A stretch of 64,000 bases of DNA, taken from NCBI RefSeq assembly GCF_000378105.1, contig NZ_KB899260.1, positions 1 through 64,000 of the forward strand, written 5' to 3'. Positions within the stretch are counted from its first letter, which is position 1, and each line of letters starts with the position of its first letter. The notes beneath the pieces are model-generated. The model had not been told where the DNA came from, ran no database searches, and saw nothing but the letters and a program-made list of their open reading frames with translations. The DNA comes from Rubritalea marina DSM 17716. Lineage in GTDB: Bacteria > Verrucomicrobiota > Verrucomicrobiia > Verrucomicrobiales > Akkermansiaceae. The translations under genes and the position numbers were made by a program. Of this stretch, positions 22,755 to 30,562 are shown in pieces.

Positions 22755-23849
22755 TTAACGCTTCCGGTAGAACAGAAAGCAGCCAATGAGTAATGCCAGT
22801 AAATTGGGAGCCCAATAAAGAAGTGTGGCAATATCACGCGAATCCACTTTAGTCTGGTTTGCGAAAATGTGGAAGAGGAAGTAGCCCAGGCCTACGGCTA
22901 AGGCTAGGATGAAGCCGCTGGAGCTTTCTCTTCTTTTTGATGTCATGCCTAATGGTATTCCGATGACGGCGAAGGCTAAGCAGGCTAGTGAGTATGAGCG
23001 GCGGTGGATGATTTCGCGCTCGAAATCGTATCGGATCTCAGGAGAGAGTTGCTGGTTCTTTGCCAAGAATGCGTGAATTTCTTCGTTACTCATCGCCGTG
23101 GGTTTCAGTGTGCGCTCCTCATCAATGTTGAAGTCGAAGATCACTGGGTTAATCGCTTCCACCTTAATCGGTGTGTGGAGGCCATTATCGTTAATGGATT
23201 CAAGTGTGGCTTCTTGGAGTTTGAGTTGAAGTTGGCCTAGTTCGATGTCGACGGCGAGCTCGGCTCGCTGTGCAAAGGTGTATTGCTTTTCTGCATACTC
23301 GGTGGAAGGGTCTCCGATTTCATGGATATGCACACCGTATAGGATGTCGCCTTCTCGTCTTTGTACATAGATACGCTTGTCCGCTAGTTGAGTTTGAACC
23401 ACGCCGGGATCGAGAAATTTATTTGGGTTTTCTTTCACCGCAGCTACGAGCAAGGATTGGACTTTTTCCTTCGCTTTAGGAGCAATTTCGATGTTGAGCC
23501 AATAACAAAATGCTGAGAGCACCGCAGCGCTTAGAAAGACGGGGATGGCAATGCGGGGTAGGCTTTGACCCGCCATGCGCATGCTGAGTATTTCATTGTC
23601 TGTAGATAGTCTGCCGAAGACGATCATGATGGCAGCTAAGAAGCTGAATGGTACTGTAAATATCAGGGAAAACGGGAAGATGCTAAAAATGAATTCTAGA
23701 ACGAATTGGGCAGATGGCTGTTGCCCAACAAAAAGTGGTCGCGCTTCTTTAAAAATATTACCAAGTAAAAAGACTCCGCTCAGAATCATTACTGAGGAGA
23801 GTGTGGTGCTGAGAATTTGCTTCCCGATGTAGCGGTCAAACGTGAGCAT
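22755..23849 (-). CDS. LptF/LptG-family lipopolysaccharide export permease (YjgP/YjgQ)
   Basis: An inner-membrane subunit of the Lpt complex that lifts LPS to the periplasmic bridge. The start at 23849 gives 364 residues beginning 'MLTFDRYIGKQIL', the family's standard N-terminus; a longer frame with a Cys/Arg/Lys-rich leader is less likely. TM segments lie at about 12-35, 60-80 and 100-120, then a periplasmic beta-jellyroll domain, then three C-terminal TM helices ('LACLAFAVIGIPLGMTSKRR' at the first of these). The second permease and LptB are not here. It is divergent from aat. Confidence 0.9.
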   Translation of the reverse strand: MLTFDRYIGKQILSTTLSSVMILSGVFLLGNIFKEARPLFVGQQPSAQFVLEFIFSIFPFSLIFTVPFSFLAAIMIVFGRLSTDNEILSMRMAGQSLPRIAIPVFLSAAVLSAFCYWLNIEIAPKAKEKVQSLLVAAVKENPNKFLDPGVVQTQLADKRIYVQRREGDILYGVHIHEIGDPSTEYAEKQYTFAQRAELAVDIELGQLQLKLQEATLESINDNGLHTPIKVEAINPVIFDFNIDEERTLKPTAMSNEEIHAFLAKNQQLSPEIRYDFEREIIHRRSYSLACLAFAVIGIPLGMTSKRRESSSGFILALAVGLGYFLFHIFANQTKVDSRDIATLLYWAPNLLALLIGCFLFYRKR

Positions 23850-23967
23850 CTGTTGACACTTTCTACATAGGTTGAGGGAGTGTCGAGTATAGCTTTTTTG
23901 TTTTTTGAACAATTTATGAGAGCTCGCTACAAATGGCTTGAGCGCAGATTTAAGTGTCGTTAGGTTT

Positions 23968-24543
23968 ATGTTAATGAAAGGGATCTCAGTGGAAATGCTT
24001 CTAAGTGCGTACTGTCAGGGAGTTTTTCCGATGGCCGATCAGGGCGAGATTTTGTGGTTCGAGCCAGTGATGAGGGGGGTGATTCCTCTAGATGAACGAT
24101 TTCATGTGCCTAAGAACCTTAGAAAACTTGTCAGACAGGGGAGGTATGAGCTCCGTGTGGATTTTGATTTTGAGGGGGTGATGCGCGCCTGTGCTGACCG
24201 TCAGGAGACTTGGATCGATGAATGTATTATTGATAGTTATTCAGAGCTTTATGCTATGGGGTTGGCTCATTCCTACGAATGTTGGGATGATGATGGCCTG
24301 CAAGGGGGGCTTTATGGAGTGTCTATTGGTCGAGCCTTTTTCGGTGAAAGCATGTTCAGTAGGAAGGTGAATGCCAGTAAAGTAGCACTGGTGCATTTGG
24401 TGAAGAATTTGCAACGACAAGGTATCGAGTTGCTTGATACACAATGGATGACCGACCACCTCAGGCAGTTTGGTGGGTACGAGGTTTCGCGAGAAGAGTA
24501 TCGAGATATGCTAGAAAATGCCTTGGATGATGTGAAACCTTGA
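23968..24543 (+). CDS. aat: Leucyl/phenylalanyl-tRNA-protein transferase
   Basis: Adds Leu or Phe to proteins with N-terminal Lys/Arg, marking them for ClpS-ClpAP. Motifs are 'LLSAYCQGVFPM', 'WFEPVMRGVIPL', 'QETWIDECIIDSY', 'GGLYGVSIGRAFFGESMFS' and 'LLDTQWMTDHL'. At about 191 residues it is shorter than E. coli Aat (234) and lacks the usual N-terminal 'FPP...GLLAVGGDLS' segment. An in-frame TTG at 23938 would add ten residues without restoring that segment. The catalytic domain looks complete. Confidence 0.9.
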   Translation: MLMKGISVEMLLSAYCQGVFPMADQGEILWFEPVMRGVIPLDERFHVPKNLRKLVRQGRYELRVDFDFEGVMRACADRQETWIDECIIDSYSELYAMGLAHSYECWDDDGLQGGLYGVSIGRAFFGESMFSRKVNASKVALVHLVKNLQRQGIELLDTQWMTDHLRQFGGYEVSREEYRDMLENALDDVKP

Positions 24544-24635
24544 AATCATAGAAACTAGAGAATTCTAAAGAAATGGCTTTACAACATGGTGAGGTCACGT
24601 ATTTTGCGCCTCCCAAAACGAAAGTTTCTCATCCT

Positions 24636-24800
24636 ATGAAAGTTTTATCATCACTCGCCTCAATGAAGCGTCGCCACGAAGATTGCCAAGTGGTTAAGCG
24701 TAAAGGTACACTTTACGTTATCTGCAAGACGAATCCTAAGTTCAAGGCCCGTCAAGGCACAACTCGTGCTACTAAGCTCTCCAAAAAGGGCATCAAGTAA
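24636..24800 (+). CDS. rpmJ: 50S ribosomal protein L36 with C-terminal extension
   Basis: A 54-residue protein. Residues 1-41, from '[20 protein letters not shown]' to 'KFKARQG', match the L36 family form that lacks the four zinc ligands (only Cys17 and Cys30). A 13-residue basic extension '[13 protein letters not shown]' follows. The open frame continues upstream to an ATG at 24573, which would add 21 residues ('[14 protein letters not shown]...') not found in L36; the inner ATG is preferred. It is followed by an intrinsic terminator. Confidence 0.85.
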   Translation: MKVLSSLASMKRRHEDCQVVKRKGTLYVICKTNPKFKARQGTTRATKLSKKGIK

Positions 24801-24837
24801 GACAAGGCATTTCGCCCTCTGTCATACAGAAATATTT

Positions 24838-24875
24838 AAGAAGTCATCCAGCATTGCTTGGTTGGCTTCTTTTGT
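24838..24875 (+). terminator. Intrinsic terminator after rpmJ
   Basis: AAGAAGTC (24838-24845) pairs with GGCTTCTT (24864-24871), including G-T wobble pairs, around an 18-base loop and is followed by TTTGTTTGTT. It is weaker than others in the window because of the long loop. Confidence 0.55.
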
Positions 24876-24904
24876 TTGTTAGAATGCGTAAAAACATCTT
24901 GCCA

Positions 24905-24921
24905 ATAGATCAGGAATCTAT
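24905..24921. promoter_or_regulatory. Inverted repeat upstream of polysaccharide export block
   Basis: ATAGAT-cagga-ATCTAT is a perfect 6-bp inverted repeat with a 5-base spacer, about 110 bases before the Ala-rich protein gene. A related repeat (26855-26878, ATAGGT/ACCTAT) precedes the wzc-like gene. Both are operator candidates only. Confidence 0.25.
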
Positions 24922-25030
24922 AGTGTATGGACTATGTTACGCAGATAGAGATGGTTGCATAACTTCATTGGTTGGTGGATAGCTCAATGTAGAGTCGCTG
25001 GCTAAATGTAAATTAACTCAAAAACTACCT

Positions 25031-25537
25031 ATGAAAAAGACACTCAAATTTACTTGCATGGCCGCGATGCTTCTTGCGCCAATCGCGGTCCAAGCTCAAG
25101 GTCAGGGATCCTCAGCTGCTAATGCTGCATCCGCTGTTAAGGCTGCCAATGGTAACAACGCAGCGATCGTTGCTGCTGTGAAAAGTGCGGTTAAAGATGA
25201 TAAGGCCAACGCTGCCGCCATCGTCGGAGCAGCCGTTAAAGCTCTTGGCAAAAACCCATCACCGGCACTCGTGGCTAACATTGTGAATGTTGCTGCAAAG
25301 CAGGCTGGAGCAGGCGCTTCTCAGGCTAGCCTTATTGGTATGTCTGCGAAGAATGCTGCAGGGAACTCAATTCCAGTGGTCACTGCCGTGAATCAAGTCA
25401 TCTTGGCTTTGGTGACAGCTAATCCCCTCGATATTGCCGGTGGGGGTAACAAAGGTATTGGTGGTAACGGTGTGAACAATGTGGTGAATCAAAACAACCA
25501 ATCAGACGGTAAGAAGCCACGTTCGACTCGCGACTAG
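25031..25537 (+). CDS. Secreted Ala/Asn-rich repeat protein
   Basis: I do not recognise this 168-residue protein. It has a clear signal peptide ('MAAMLLAPIAVQAQG'). The mature part is more than one quarter Ala and shows loose helical repeats of about 20 residues ('AAIVAAVKSAVKDDK', 'AAAIVGAAVKALGKN', 'ALVANIVNVAAKQAG'). It then becomes a Gly/Asn-rich linker ('GGGNKGIGGNGVNN') and a basic tail 'KKPRSTRD'. It is first in a run of export genes, 40 bases before the barrel protein, so a role in the cell-surface polymer or matrix is likely. No PEP-CTERM-type sorting tail is present. Confidence 0.7.
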   Translation: MKKTLKFTCMAAMLLAPIAVQAQGQGSSAANAASAVKAANGNNAAIVAAVKSAVKDDKANAAAIVGAAVKALGKNPSPALVANIVNVAAKQAGAGASQASLIGMSAKNAAGNSIPVVTAVNQVILALVTANPLDIAGGGNKGIGGNGVNNVVNQNNQSDGKKPRSTRD

Positions 25538-25577
25538 TTCCCTTGAATAATCTTTCTAGAATAACTACAAAACATAC

Positions 25578-26774
25578 ATGAAATTCACAAAATTCTGCCT
25601 TGTTAGTGCTCTTGCAACTGGATCATTGGCTGCACAAGGTGTATTCGACGTCTCCCCCAACGATGGGTTGGTAGAGGATATTCCACTCGAGTTTAGTGCT
25701 ACGGTGAACCTTGGTTGGGATGACAATGTGACGCCGTCAGTTCCAAGTAATCGCGGTGATTCCCTCGGTTACACCTCGATCAATGTTGGAGCGAACTACT
25801 TGAGCTTCGGCCCTCAGACGAATATTGATTTCAACCTCAAATTGGGTCTTCTTCATTACTTTGATAATGTGGAAAGTTCAGGTGTGAAGGATACTTACAA
25901 TGACACAAAAGGCATCCTCAACATCAAGCACAACGTCAGCGAGCGCCTGTACGTCCAGACTCGTAACTACATTTTCTACGGTTTAGAGCCAGATTACACA
26001 CACGGTGTGGTGAATGATCGTTCCAATGATGATTATTTCCTGTTCTCAACTGACAACTCATTGGGTTACAAGTGGAATGCGCGCTTGGCGACTGTCACTG
26101 GCATTAGTTTCCGTACTTTGAACTATGACAATGAAATTGATCAGGTGAATGACCGCCAAAGCGTGGGCGTGTATCAACAGTTCCGTTATGTTGCAGGCCC
26201 GCAAAGCGTTGCGACATTCGATTACAGATACCTCGCTACAGATGTGAATGGTGGTTTAGACTCACAGAGTCACAAGTTGTTGGTCGGTGTGGAGCACCGT
26301 GTTTCTGAATCAGGTGTGTTCGTTGGTAAGGTGGGTGCTCAGTTCCGTAAAGTGGACACACGCTCGAGTCAGACTGACCCAACATTTGAATTGGCATACA
26401 TCCAGCGTGTGAATGAAGTGTTCCGTGTTCGACTCAATGCTGCATATGACGTCAACGATTACGGTACTTCTTCATCAGGTGCCAATTTTGAGAATAACCA
26501 GGCATTCCGTTTTGCTTCTGCAGGTGATTACCACCTATCACAGGATCTTTACTTCACTGGTGGTGTGAACTTTGTGACGAATGATTACTACGGTGGTCGT
26601 CCTGATGATGATTCACAGGTTCTCAACTTCCACATTGGTGCAACTTATTCCATATTGGACAACTTGAATGCCAATGTGACATACAACTACACCAAGTCCT
26701 ATGACGATGGCGACACACTTAACCGTGAGTATGACCGTAGTCGAGTGCAGGCTGGATTGACTTACATTTTCTAA
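25578..26774 (+). CDS. Outer-membrane beta-barrel protein of polysaccharide export locus
   Basis: A 398-residue protein with a signal peptide ('LVSALATGSLAAQG') followed by alternating amphipathic strands throughout. It ends in Phe after 'VQAGLTYIF', the C-terminal signal for barrel insertion by the Bam complex. The mature start 'VNLGWDDNVTPS' and the 'YLSFGPQTNIDFNLKLGLLHYFDN' strands recall the outer-membrane proteins found beside exopolysaccharide Wzc/Wza genes in Gram-negative bacteria. It may be the outer-membrane porin for polymer exit, which would complement the short Wza-type protein. It ends at a strong terminator. Confidence 0.75.
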   Translation: MKFTKFCLVSALATGSLAAQGVFDVSPNDGLVEDIPLEFSATVNLGWDDNVTPSVPSNRGDSLGYTSINVGANYLSFGPQTNIDFNLKLGLLHYFDNVESSGVKDTYNDTKGILNIKHNVSERLYVQTRNYIFYGLEPDYTHGVVNDRSNDDYFLFSTDNSLGYKWNARLATVTGISFRTLNYDNEIDQVNDRQSVGVYQQFRYVAGPQSVATFDYRYLATDVNGGLDSQSHKLLVGVEHRVSESGVFVGKVGAQFRKVDTRSSQTDPTFELAYIQRVNEVFRVRLNAAYDVNDYGTSSSGANFENNQAFRFASAGDYHLSQDLYFTGGVNFVTNDYYGGRPDDDSQVLNFHIGATYSILDNLNANVTYNYTKSYDDGDTLNREYDRSRVQAGLTYIF

Positions 26775-26803
26775 GATCAGTAGTCTGTTAAAACTTAATT
26801 TTC

Positions 26804-26840
26804 AAAGCCTGCTCTGAAATCAGTCAGAGCAGGCTTTTTT
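26804..26840 (+). terminator. Intrinsic terminator after the barrel gene
   Basis: AAAGCCTGCTCTG (26804-26816) pairs perfectly with CAGAGCAGGCTTT around an 8-base loop, followed by a run of T to 26840. It divides the export block into two transcripts. Confidence 0.92.
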
Positions 26841-26920
26841 ACTTTGCAAGTGTGATAGGTAGCGTTTAATAAACCTATTAACTAAGCACTCGAGCAACGT
26901 CCCTATGGGGCGAAGATATC

Positions 26921-29068
26921 ATGCAAAATAACACCCAATTCAATTCCTCTGAGGCCGCGCTGCACGTCAATGACTACCTGCAGATCATCAAAAATCGATT
27001 CGGAATCATCGTGCTCAGCTTTCTGTTGGTGGTGTTCACAGCGGCAGTTGTGACTTATGTCATGCCGAAGAAGTATGAAGCTACTGCAGTGGTGAAGATC
27101 AACCCACTGGGGTCAAAACATCAAATGATGAATAACCCTGGGTATTCTACGATGATGACGCGCCAGTTCTTCGGTACGCAATTTAAGATTATTGAATCAG
27201 AAGAGAATTTGAAGCGTGCTGCGGAGATGACTCAGTTGCCTCAGAAATTACAACTTTCGATGGCTGAAACTGTGATGGTGCTGAAAGGCGGTCTCTCGAC
27301 TCGTCAGGAGCGAGGCACTGATTTGATCGAAGTTTCTTTAAGAATGCGTAAGGAGCATCGACCATACTTGAAAGACGCCACAGAGGCAGTGGCCAATGCA
27401 TATGCCGAGATTCGAATCGGACATGAACAGCGCCGCCGTGCACAAACGAGACAAGAACTGGATAAAAAGATCCAAAAGAGAGAAGATGTAGTGGAAGATT
27501 ACAGAAATCGCCTTCTTCAATTCTCGAACCGGACGGGAATTATTTACTTTGACCGCTTCAATAAAGGTGGAACCACGGATCTGGTACGTCAGGATGTGAA
27601 CAAAGAAAGCTTTTTGTATGATGAGGCGGTGAAAGACCGTGACGAGTTGGAACTTCAAGTGCGTAACCTTGTGGGCTTAGATGATGAATCGCTGATTTCT
27701 CATGTAGCCGGTCTTAATCGTCCTGAGAGTGCGGTGTTGACCCGCACCTATGAACAATATCAGGAAGCTCAGAGGGAAAAGGCTGGAGCCTTGGCAGAAG
27801 GGCTTGGAGCTAATCACCCTAAGGTGAAGCAATACGAAGCGCAGATTACTATCCTGAAAGAAGATCTATCACAAAAAGTGATAAAGGTGCGCGAAGTTCT
27901 CAAAGTGTTACTGGCTGAAGCTGAGGCTAAAGTGGCTCGCTTAAAGCAATCTAACGAACGGTCGAAGGACGATGCCCGTAATACGGCTGAGGACTATACT
28001 CTCTTCACCACGTATCAGAATGAATACGAAGATGCGGTTGAGACGCTGAATAGTCTTAGGAATAGTCAAGACCTTGAAGAGATTCAGGAGAATATGTCCA
28101 TTGACCCTATTGAGTTTTATGGATACCCAAAAGAGCCTGAGCTAGCTGATTACGTTTCTCCTAATTGGATTTTGAACATGGCATTGGGCTCTGTGGCGGG
28201 GCTCATCTTTGGAGTAGGAATCGCCTTTGCTCTTGAGCTGATGGATAACTCGATTCGCAGTATGGAAGATGTGGAGAGGTACCTTCAGGTGCCCGTGCTT
28301 GCTGTGGTACCTTCTGGAGTGGGGAGTTTGCTGAATATGGCAGGTGGGACGCCAGATGCTGAGGCATACCGAATTTTAAGAACGAACATTGAATTTAACC
28401 GTCCCAATCAAAGTGATAATGCTATCACGGTTGTTTCAGGTGGTGCTGGTGAAGGGAAATCTACCACGCTCGTCAATCTGGCCTACATTTGTGCTCAGGG
28501 GGGCTACTCAACATTAATGATTGATGCTGACCTTCGTCGCCCTCGTCTCCACACATTCTTCGATATGCCAAATACTGTGGGTCTGACGAACTATCTCAGT
28601 AGTAATGTCGCGCTGGAAGACTTGGTTATCCAAACTTCAACCGAGAATCTCTACTTCTTGCCATCAGGCGTGCTTCCTGCTGATGCTGCTGGTATTCTTA
28701 ATTCAAGAAAGATGTCTGAGCTTATTCAAGACGTTAAAGGACGCTTTGATTTGGTTCTCGTCGATTCTCCGCCAATTATTGGTGTGAGTGACGCTTCCGT
28801 AATTAGTGCCGAAGTGGACTTAACTTTGATTGTCGTGCAGCACCGTAAGTTGCCTAAAGAGATCTTGGTCCGTGTGAAGAAGGCTGTTGAGAGTGTGGGG
28901 GGGACTGTATTGGGTGTTGTTCTTAACAACGTCGATGTTCGTAGTGATAGCCAATACCAGTATTACACAAGTTATTATACTTACTATACCCCTGATACTA
29001 AAAAGCCTTCGAAGCCTAAGGTGGTAGCAGCTAGTGAAAATGTGAATGAGGCTGCTGACGTATACTAA
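26921..29068 (+). CDS. Polysaccharide co-polymerase with BY-kinase domain (GumC/Wzc family)
   Basis: An inner-membrane chain-length regulator and tyrosine autokinase of 715 residues. The Wzz domain starts after 'DYLQIIKNRFGIIVLSFLL' (TM1 about 30-52), a long periplasmic coiled coil runs to about 400, and TM2 is at about 416-436. The cytoplasmic kinase has Walker A 'GGAGEGKST' (Lys513), Walker A' 'LMIDADLRRP' and Walker B 'LVLVDSPP'. A Tyr cluster ('YQYYTSYYTYY') near the C-terminus is the expected autophosphorylation site. The polymer and the matching phosphatase are not encoded nearby. Confidence 0.93.
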   Translation: MQNNTQFNSSEAALHVNDYLQIIKNRFGIIVLSFLLVVFTAAVVTYVMPKKYEATAVVKINPLGSKHQMMNNPGYSTMMTRQFFGTQFKIIESEENLKRAAEMTQLPQKLQLSMAETVMVLKGGLSTRQERGTDLIEVSLRMRKEHRPYLKDATEAVANAYAEIRIGHEQRRRAQTRQELDKKIQKREDVVEDYRNRLLQFSNRTGIIYFDRFNKGGTTDLVRQDVNKESFLYDEAVKDRDELELQVRNLVGLDDESLISHVAGLNRPESAVLTRTYEQYQEAQREKAGALAEGLGANHPKVKQYEAQITILKEDLSQKVIKVREVLKVLLAEAEAKVARLKQSNERSKDDARNTAEDYTLFTTYQNEYEDAVETLNSLRNSQDLEEIQENMSIDPIEFYGYPKEPELADYVSPNWILNMALGSVAGLIFGVGIAFALELMDNSIRSMEDVERYLQVPVLAVVPSGVGSLLNMAGGTPDAEAYRILRTNIEFNRPNQSDNAITVVSGGAGEGKSTTLVNLAYICAQGGYSTLMIDADLRRPRLHTFFDMPNTVGLTNYLSSNVALEDLVIQTSTENLYFLPSGVLPADAAGILNSRKMSELIQDVKGRFDLVLVDSPPIIGVSDASVISAEVDLTLIVVQHRKLPKEILVRVKKAVESVGGTVLGVVLNNVDVRSDSQYQYYTSYYTYYTPDTKKPSKPKVVAASENVNEAADVY

Positions 29069-29088
29069 TACTAGATGTTGATTTGAAT

Positions 29089-29685
29089 ATGATGACGAAA
29101 AATAATTTCCTAGCTAAAGTCCTTCTTCTATTGATTGGGTTTTCTCTTTCAGTATCAGCAGGCTATGTGAATAAGGGGGAGAAGTTGACAATCACAATCA
29201 AAGGAGTGCCAACTTCTGAACAGCAAGCAATCAATGGTGAGTATGTGGTCGGGGATTCTGGATTGCTCTACATGCCAATGCTAACCAAGGGGGTCAGTGC
29301 ATCTGGTGGCTCTAGTTCTTCTCTAGCTCGCAGAATCGAGAAGGCATACCGTGATGCTGAGATTTATAATAATCCGCGTATTACGATTATTACTGCTCGT
29401 GACGTCATCAAAGGAATCAATGATCAGAAGCAGTCTAATAGATTTATCACAGTCGCTGGACATGTGAAGCGCCCAGGGCCCGTTCAGTTCACTGACGGGA
29501 TGACAATTTATGCCGCTGTTGCTGCTGCCGGTGATGCTTCAACCTTCGGTGCAATGAACCGTGTTGAGCTGCTTCGTAGCGGCCGTAAAAGTCGATTGGA
29601 TCTAAAGCAAACGAATAATCGTACTTTGAAGGCTAAGCCTGGTGACGTGATCACTGTTCCACAGAAGAACGCCTTCGGTCGTTAG
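29089..29685 (+). CDS. Short polysaccharide export protein (Wza-like, SLBB)
   Basis: A periplasmic export protein of 199 residues. Start chosen at ATG 29089 rather than the TTG at 29083. After a signal peptide ending near 'SVSAG' comes the poly-export domain 'GEKLTITIKGVPTSEQ...YVVGDSGLLYMPML', then one SLBB domain 'ITVAGHVKRPGPVQFTDGMTIYAAVAAAGD' and 'KPGDVITVPQK'. Unlike E. coli Wza it has no lipobox Cys and no C-terminal amphipathic helix to form an outer-membrane pore, so a separate barrel is probably needed. It is 20 bases after the wzc-like gene and cotranscribed with it. Confidence 0.88.
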   Translation: MMTKNNFLAKVLLLLIGFSLSVSAGYVNKGEKLTITIKGVPTSEQQAINGEYVVGDSGLLYMPMLTKGVSASGGSSSSLARRIEKAYRDAEIYNNPRITIITARDVIKGINDQKQSNRFITVAGHVKRPGPVQFTDGMTIYAAVAAAGDASTFGAMNRVELLRSGRKSRLDLKQTNNRTLKAKPGDVITVPQKNAFGR

Positions 29686-29765
29686 GTAATATTTTTGCAA
29701 TCTACTACAAAATAACTAGAGAATTGTATTTGTTAGGTTGCTTGTGTTTCAGGTAGTCTAACTAC

Positions 29766-30485
29766 ATGAAATTCCTCCTATTAATTGTAACGGTCATTAA
29801 CATCTCCTGTGCATCGTTAGTCGCGAGTGAACTTGTTGAGCTAACAAACTATAGCGGTAAAAGTATCGCATGCTCTATTCTTCGGGCGGATAGCGAAGAA
29901 GTGAAAATAAAGGTAAAGGGAAAAGTCTATGTTTTACCTTTAGATAGCCTCGATTTGGCCTCGAGAGATAAGGTGAAAGCTTGGATCGACTCTGGAGCGG
30001 GGCTATCAAAGAAATTGGCTCTAAGGGTCCAATCTGGTAAGACTGAGCGTGTTTCTAAGCGTGAAGGGTATGATGATAGAGATCTTCGATTAAAGCCTTT
30101 CGCAACAATATTGAATGACGACCGTAAACTTCCGACCTCTGAGCTGAACGCTACGTTTATTTTGATAGGTAAGCCAGTTCTTGATGGCAGCCTGTATTAT
30201 GTTTTCTCGCGAGACTATCGGAATTTAGGTGCGATCAAAGAGGGTGGGCAGGTGAAGGTTAATTTCTCGCCTGTTTCTGCTGAATTTGATGACAGGGGTT
30301 ATGCGCAGTACGGGCACAAGTATGCTGGTTATGCCATGGTCGTTAGGGATAAAAATGATGCCGTCGTGGCAGCTAAGTCTGTACCTTCAAATCTGATCAA
30401 AGAGGGGGTTGAGGCGATATTAAAGATGAGGCAGGGTCAATACTACACGAAAAACCTGACTCGTGTCACTGGGGTTGATTACTAA
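29766..30485 (+). CDS. SHD1-domain secreted protein
   Basis: A 239-residue protein with a signal peptide (about residues 1-21). An SLA1-homology-domain-1-like segment follows ('ELTNYSGKSIACSILRADSEEVKIKVKGK', then 'LPLDSLDLASRDKVKAWI'), a fold that is widespread and amplified in Planctomycetota and Verrucomicrobiota. The rest ('LNATFILIGKPVLDGSLYYVFSRDYRN') is unknown. It lies 80 bases after the Wza-like gene, so linkage to polysaccharide export is by position only. Confidence 0.7.
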   Translation: MKFLLLIVTVINISCASLVASELVELTNYSGKSIACSILRADSEEVKIKVKGKVYVLPLDSLDLASRDKVKAWIDSGAGLSKKLALRVQSGKTERVSKREGYDDRDLRLKPFATILNDDRKLPTSELNATFILIGKPVLDGSLYYVFSRDYRNLGAIKEGGQVKVNFSPVSAEFDDRGYAQYGHKYAGYAMVVRDKNDAVVAAKSVPSNLIKEGVEAILKMRQGQYYTKNLTRVTGVDY

Positions 30486-30497
30486 ATGAGTGAACGA

Positions 30498-30536
30498 AAA
30501 AACAGCCCAGCCTCTCGATAAGAAGCTGAGCTGTTT
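30498..30536 (-). terminator. Intrinsic terminator at the convergent SHD1-argG junction
   Basis: AAACAGC pairs with GCTGTTT, and an inner AGC/GCT adds to the stem around a two-base mismatch. The run of A at 30498-30502 makes a T run for the minus strand, so it serves argG best. Confidence 0.7.
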
Positions 30537-30562
30537 GAAAGTGAAGTTAATCGCTGGATTAC

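Noticed and set aside
24973-25011. tRNA-like D-arm sequence (TAGCTCAATGTAGAGT)
   Set aside because: No matching acceptor stem, anticodon arm or T-arm (GGTTCGAATCC-type) follows before the next gene.
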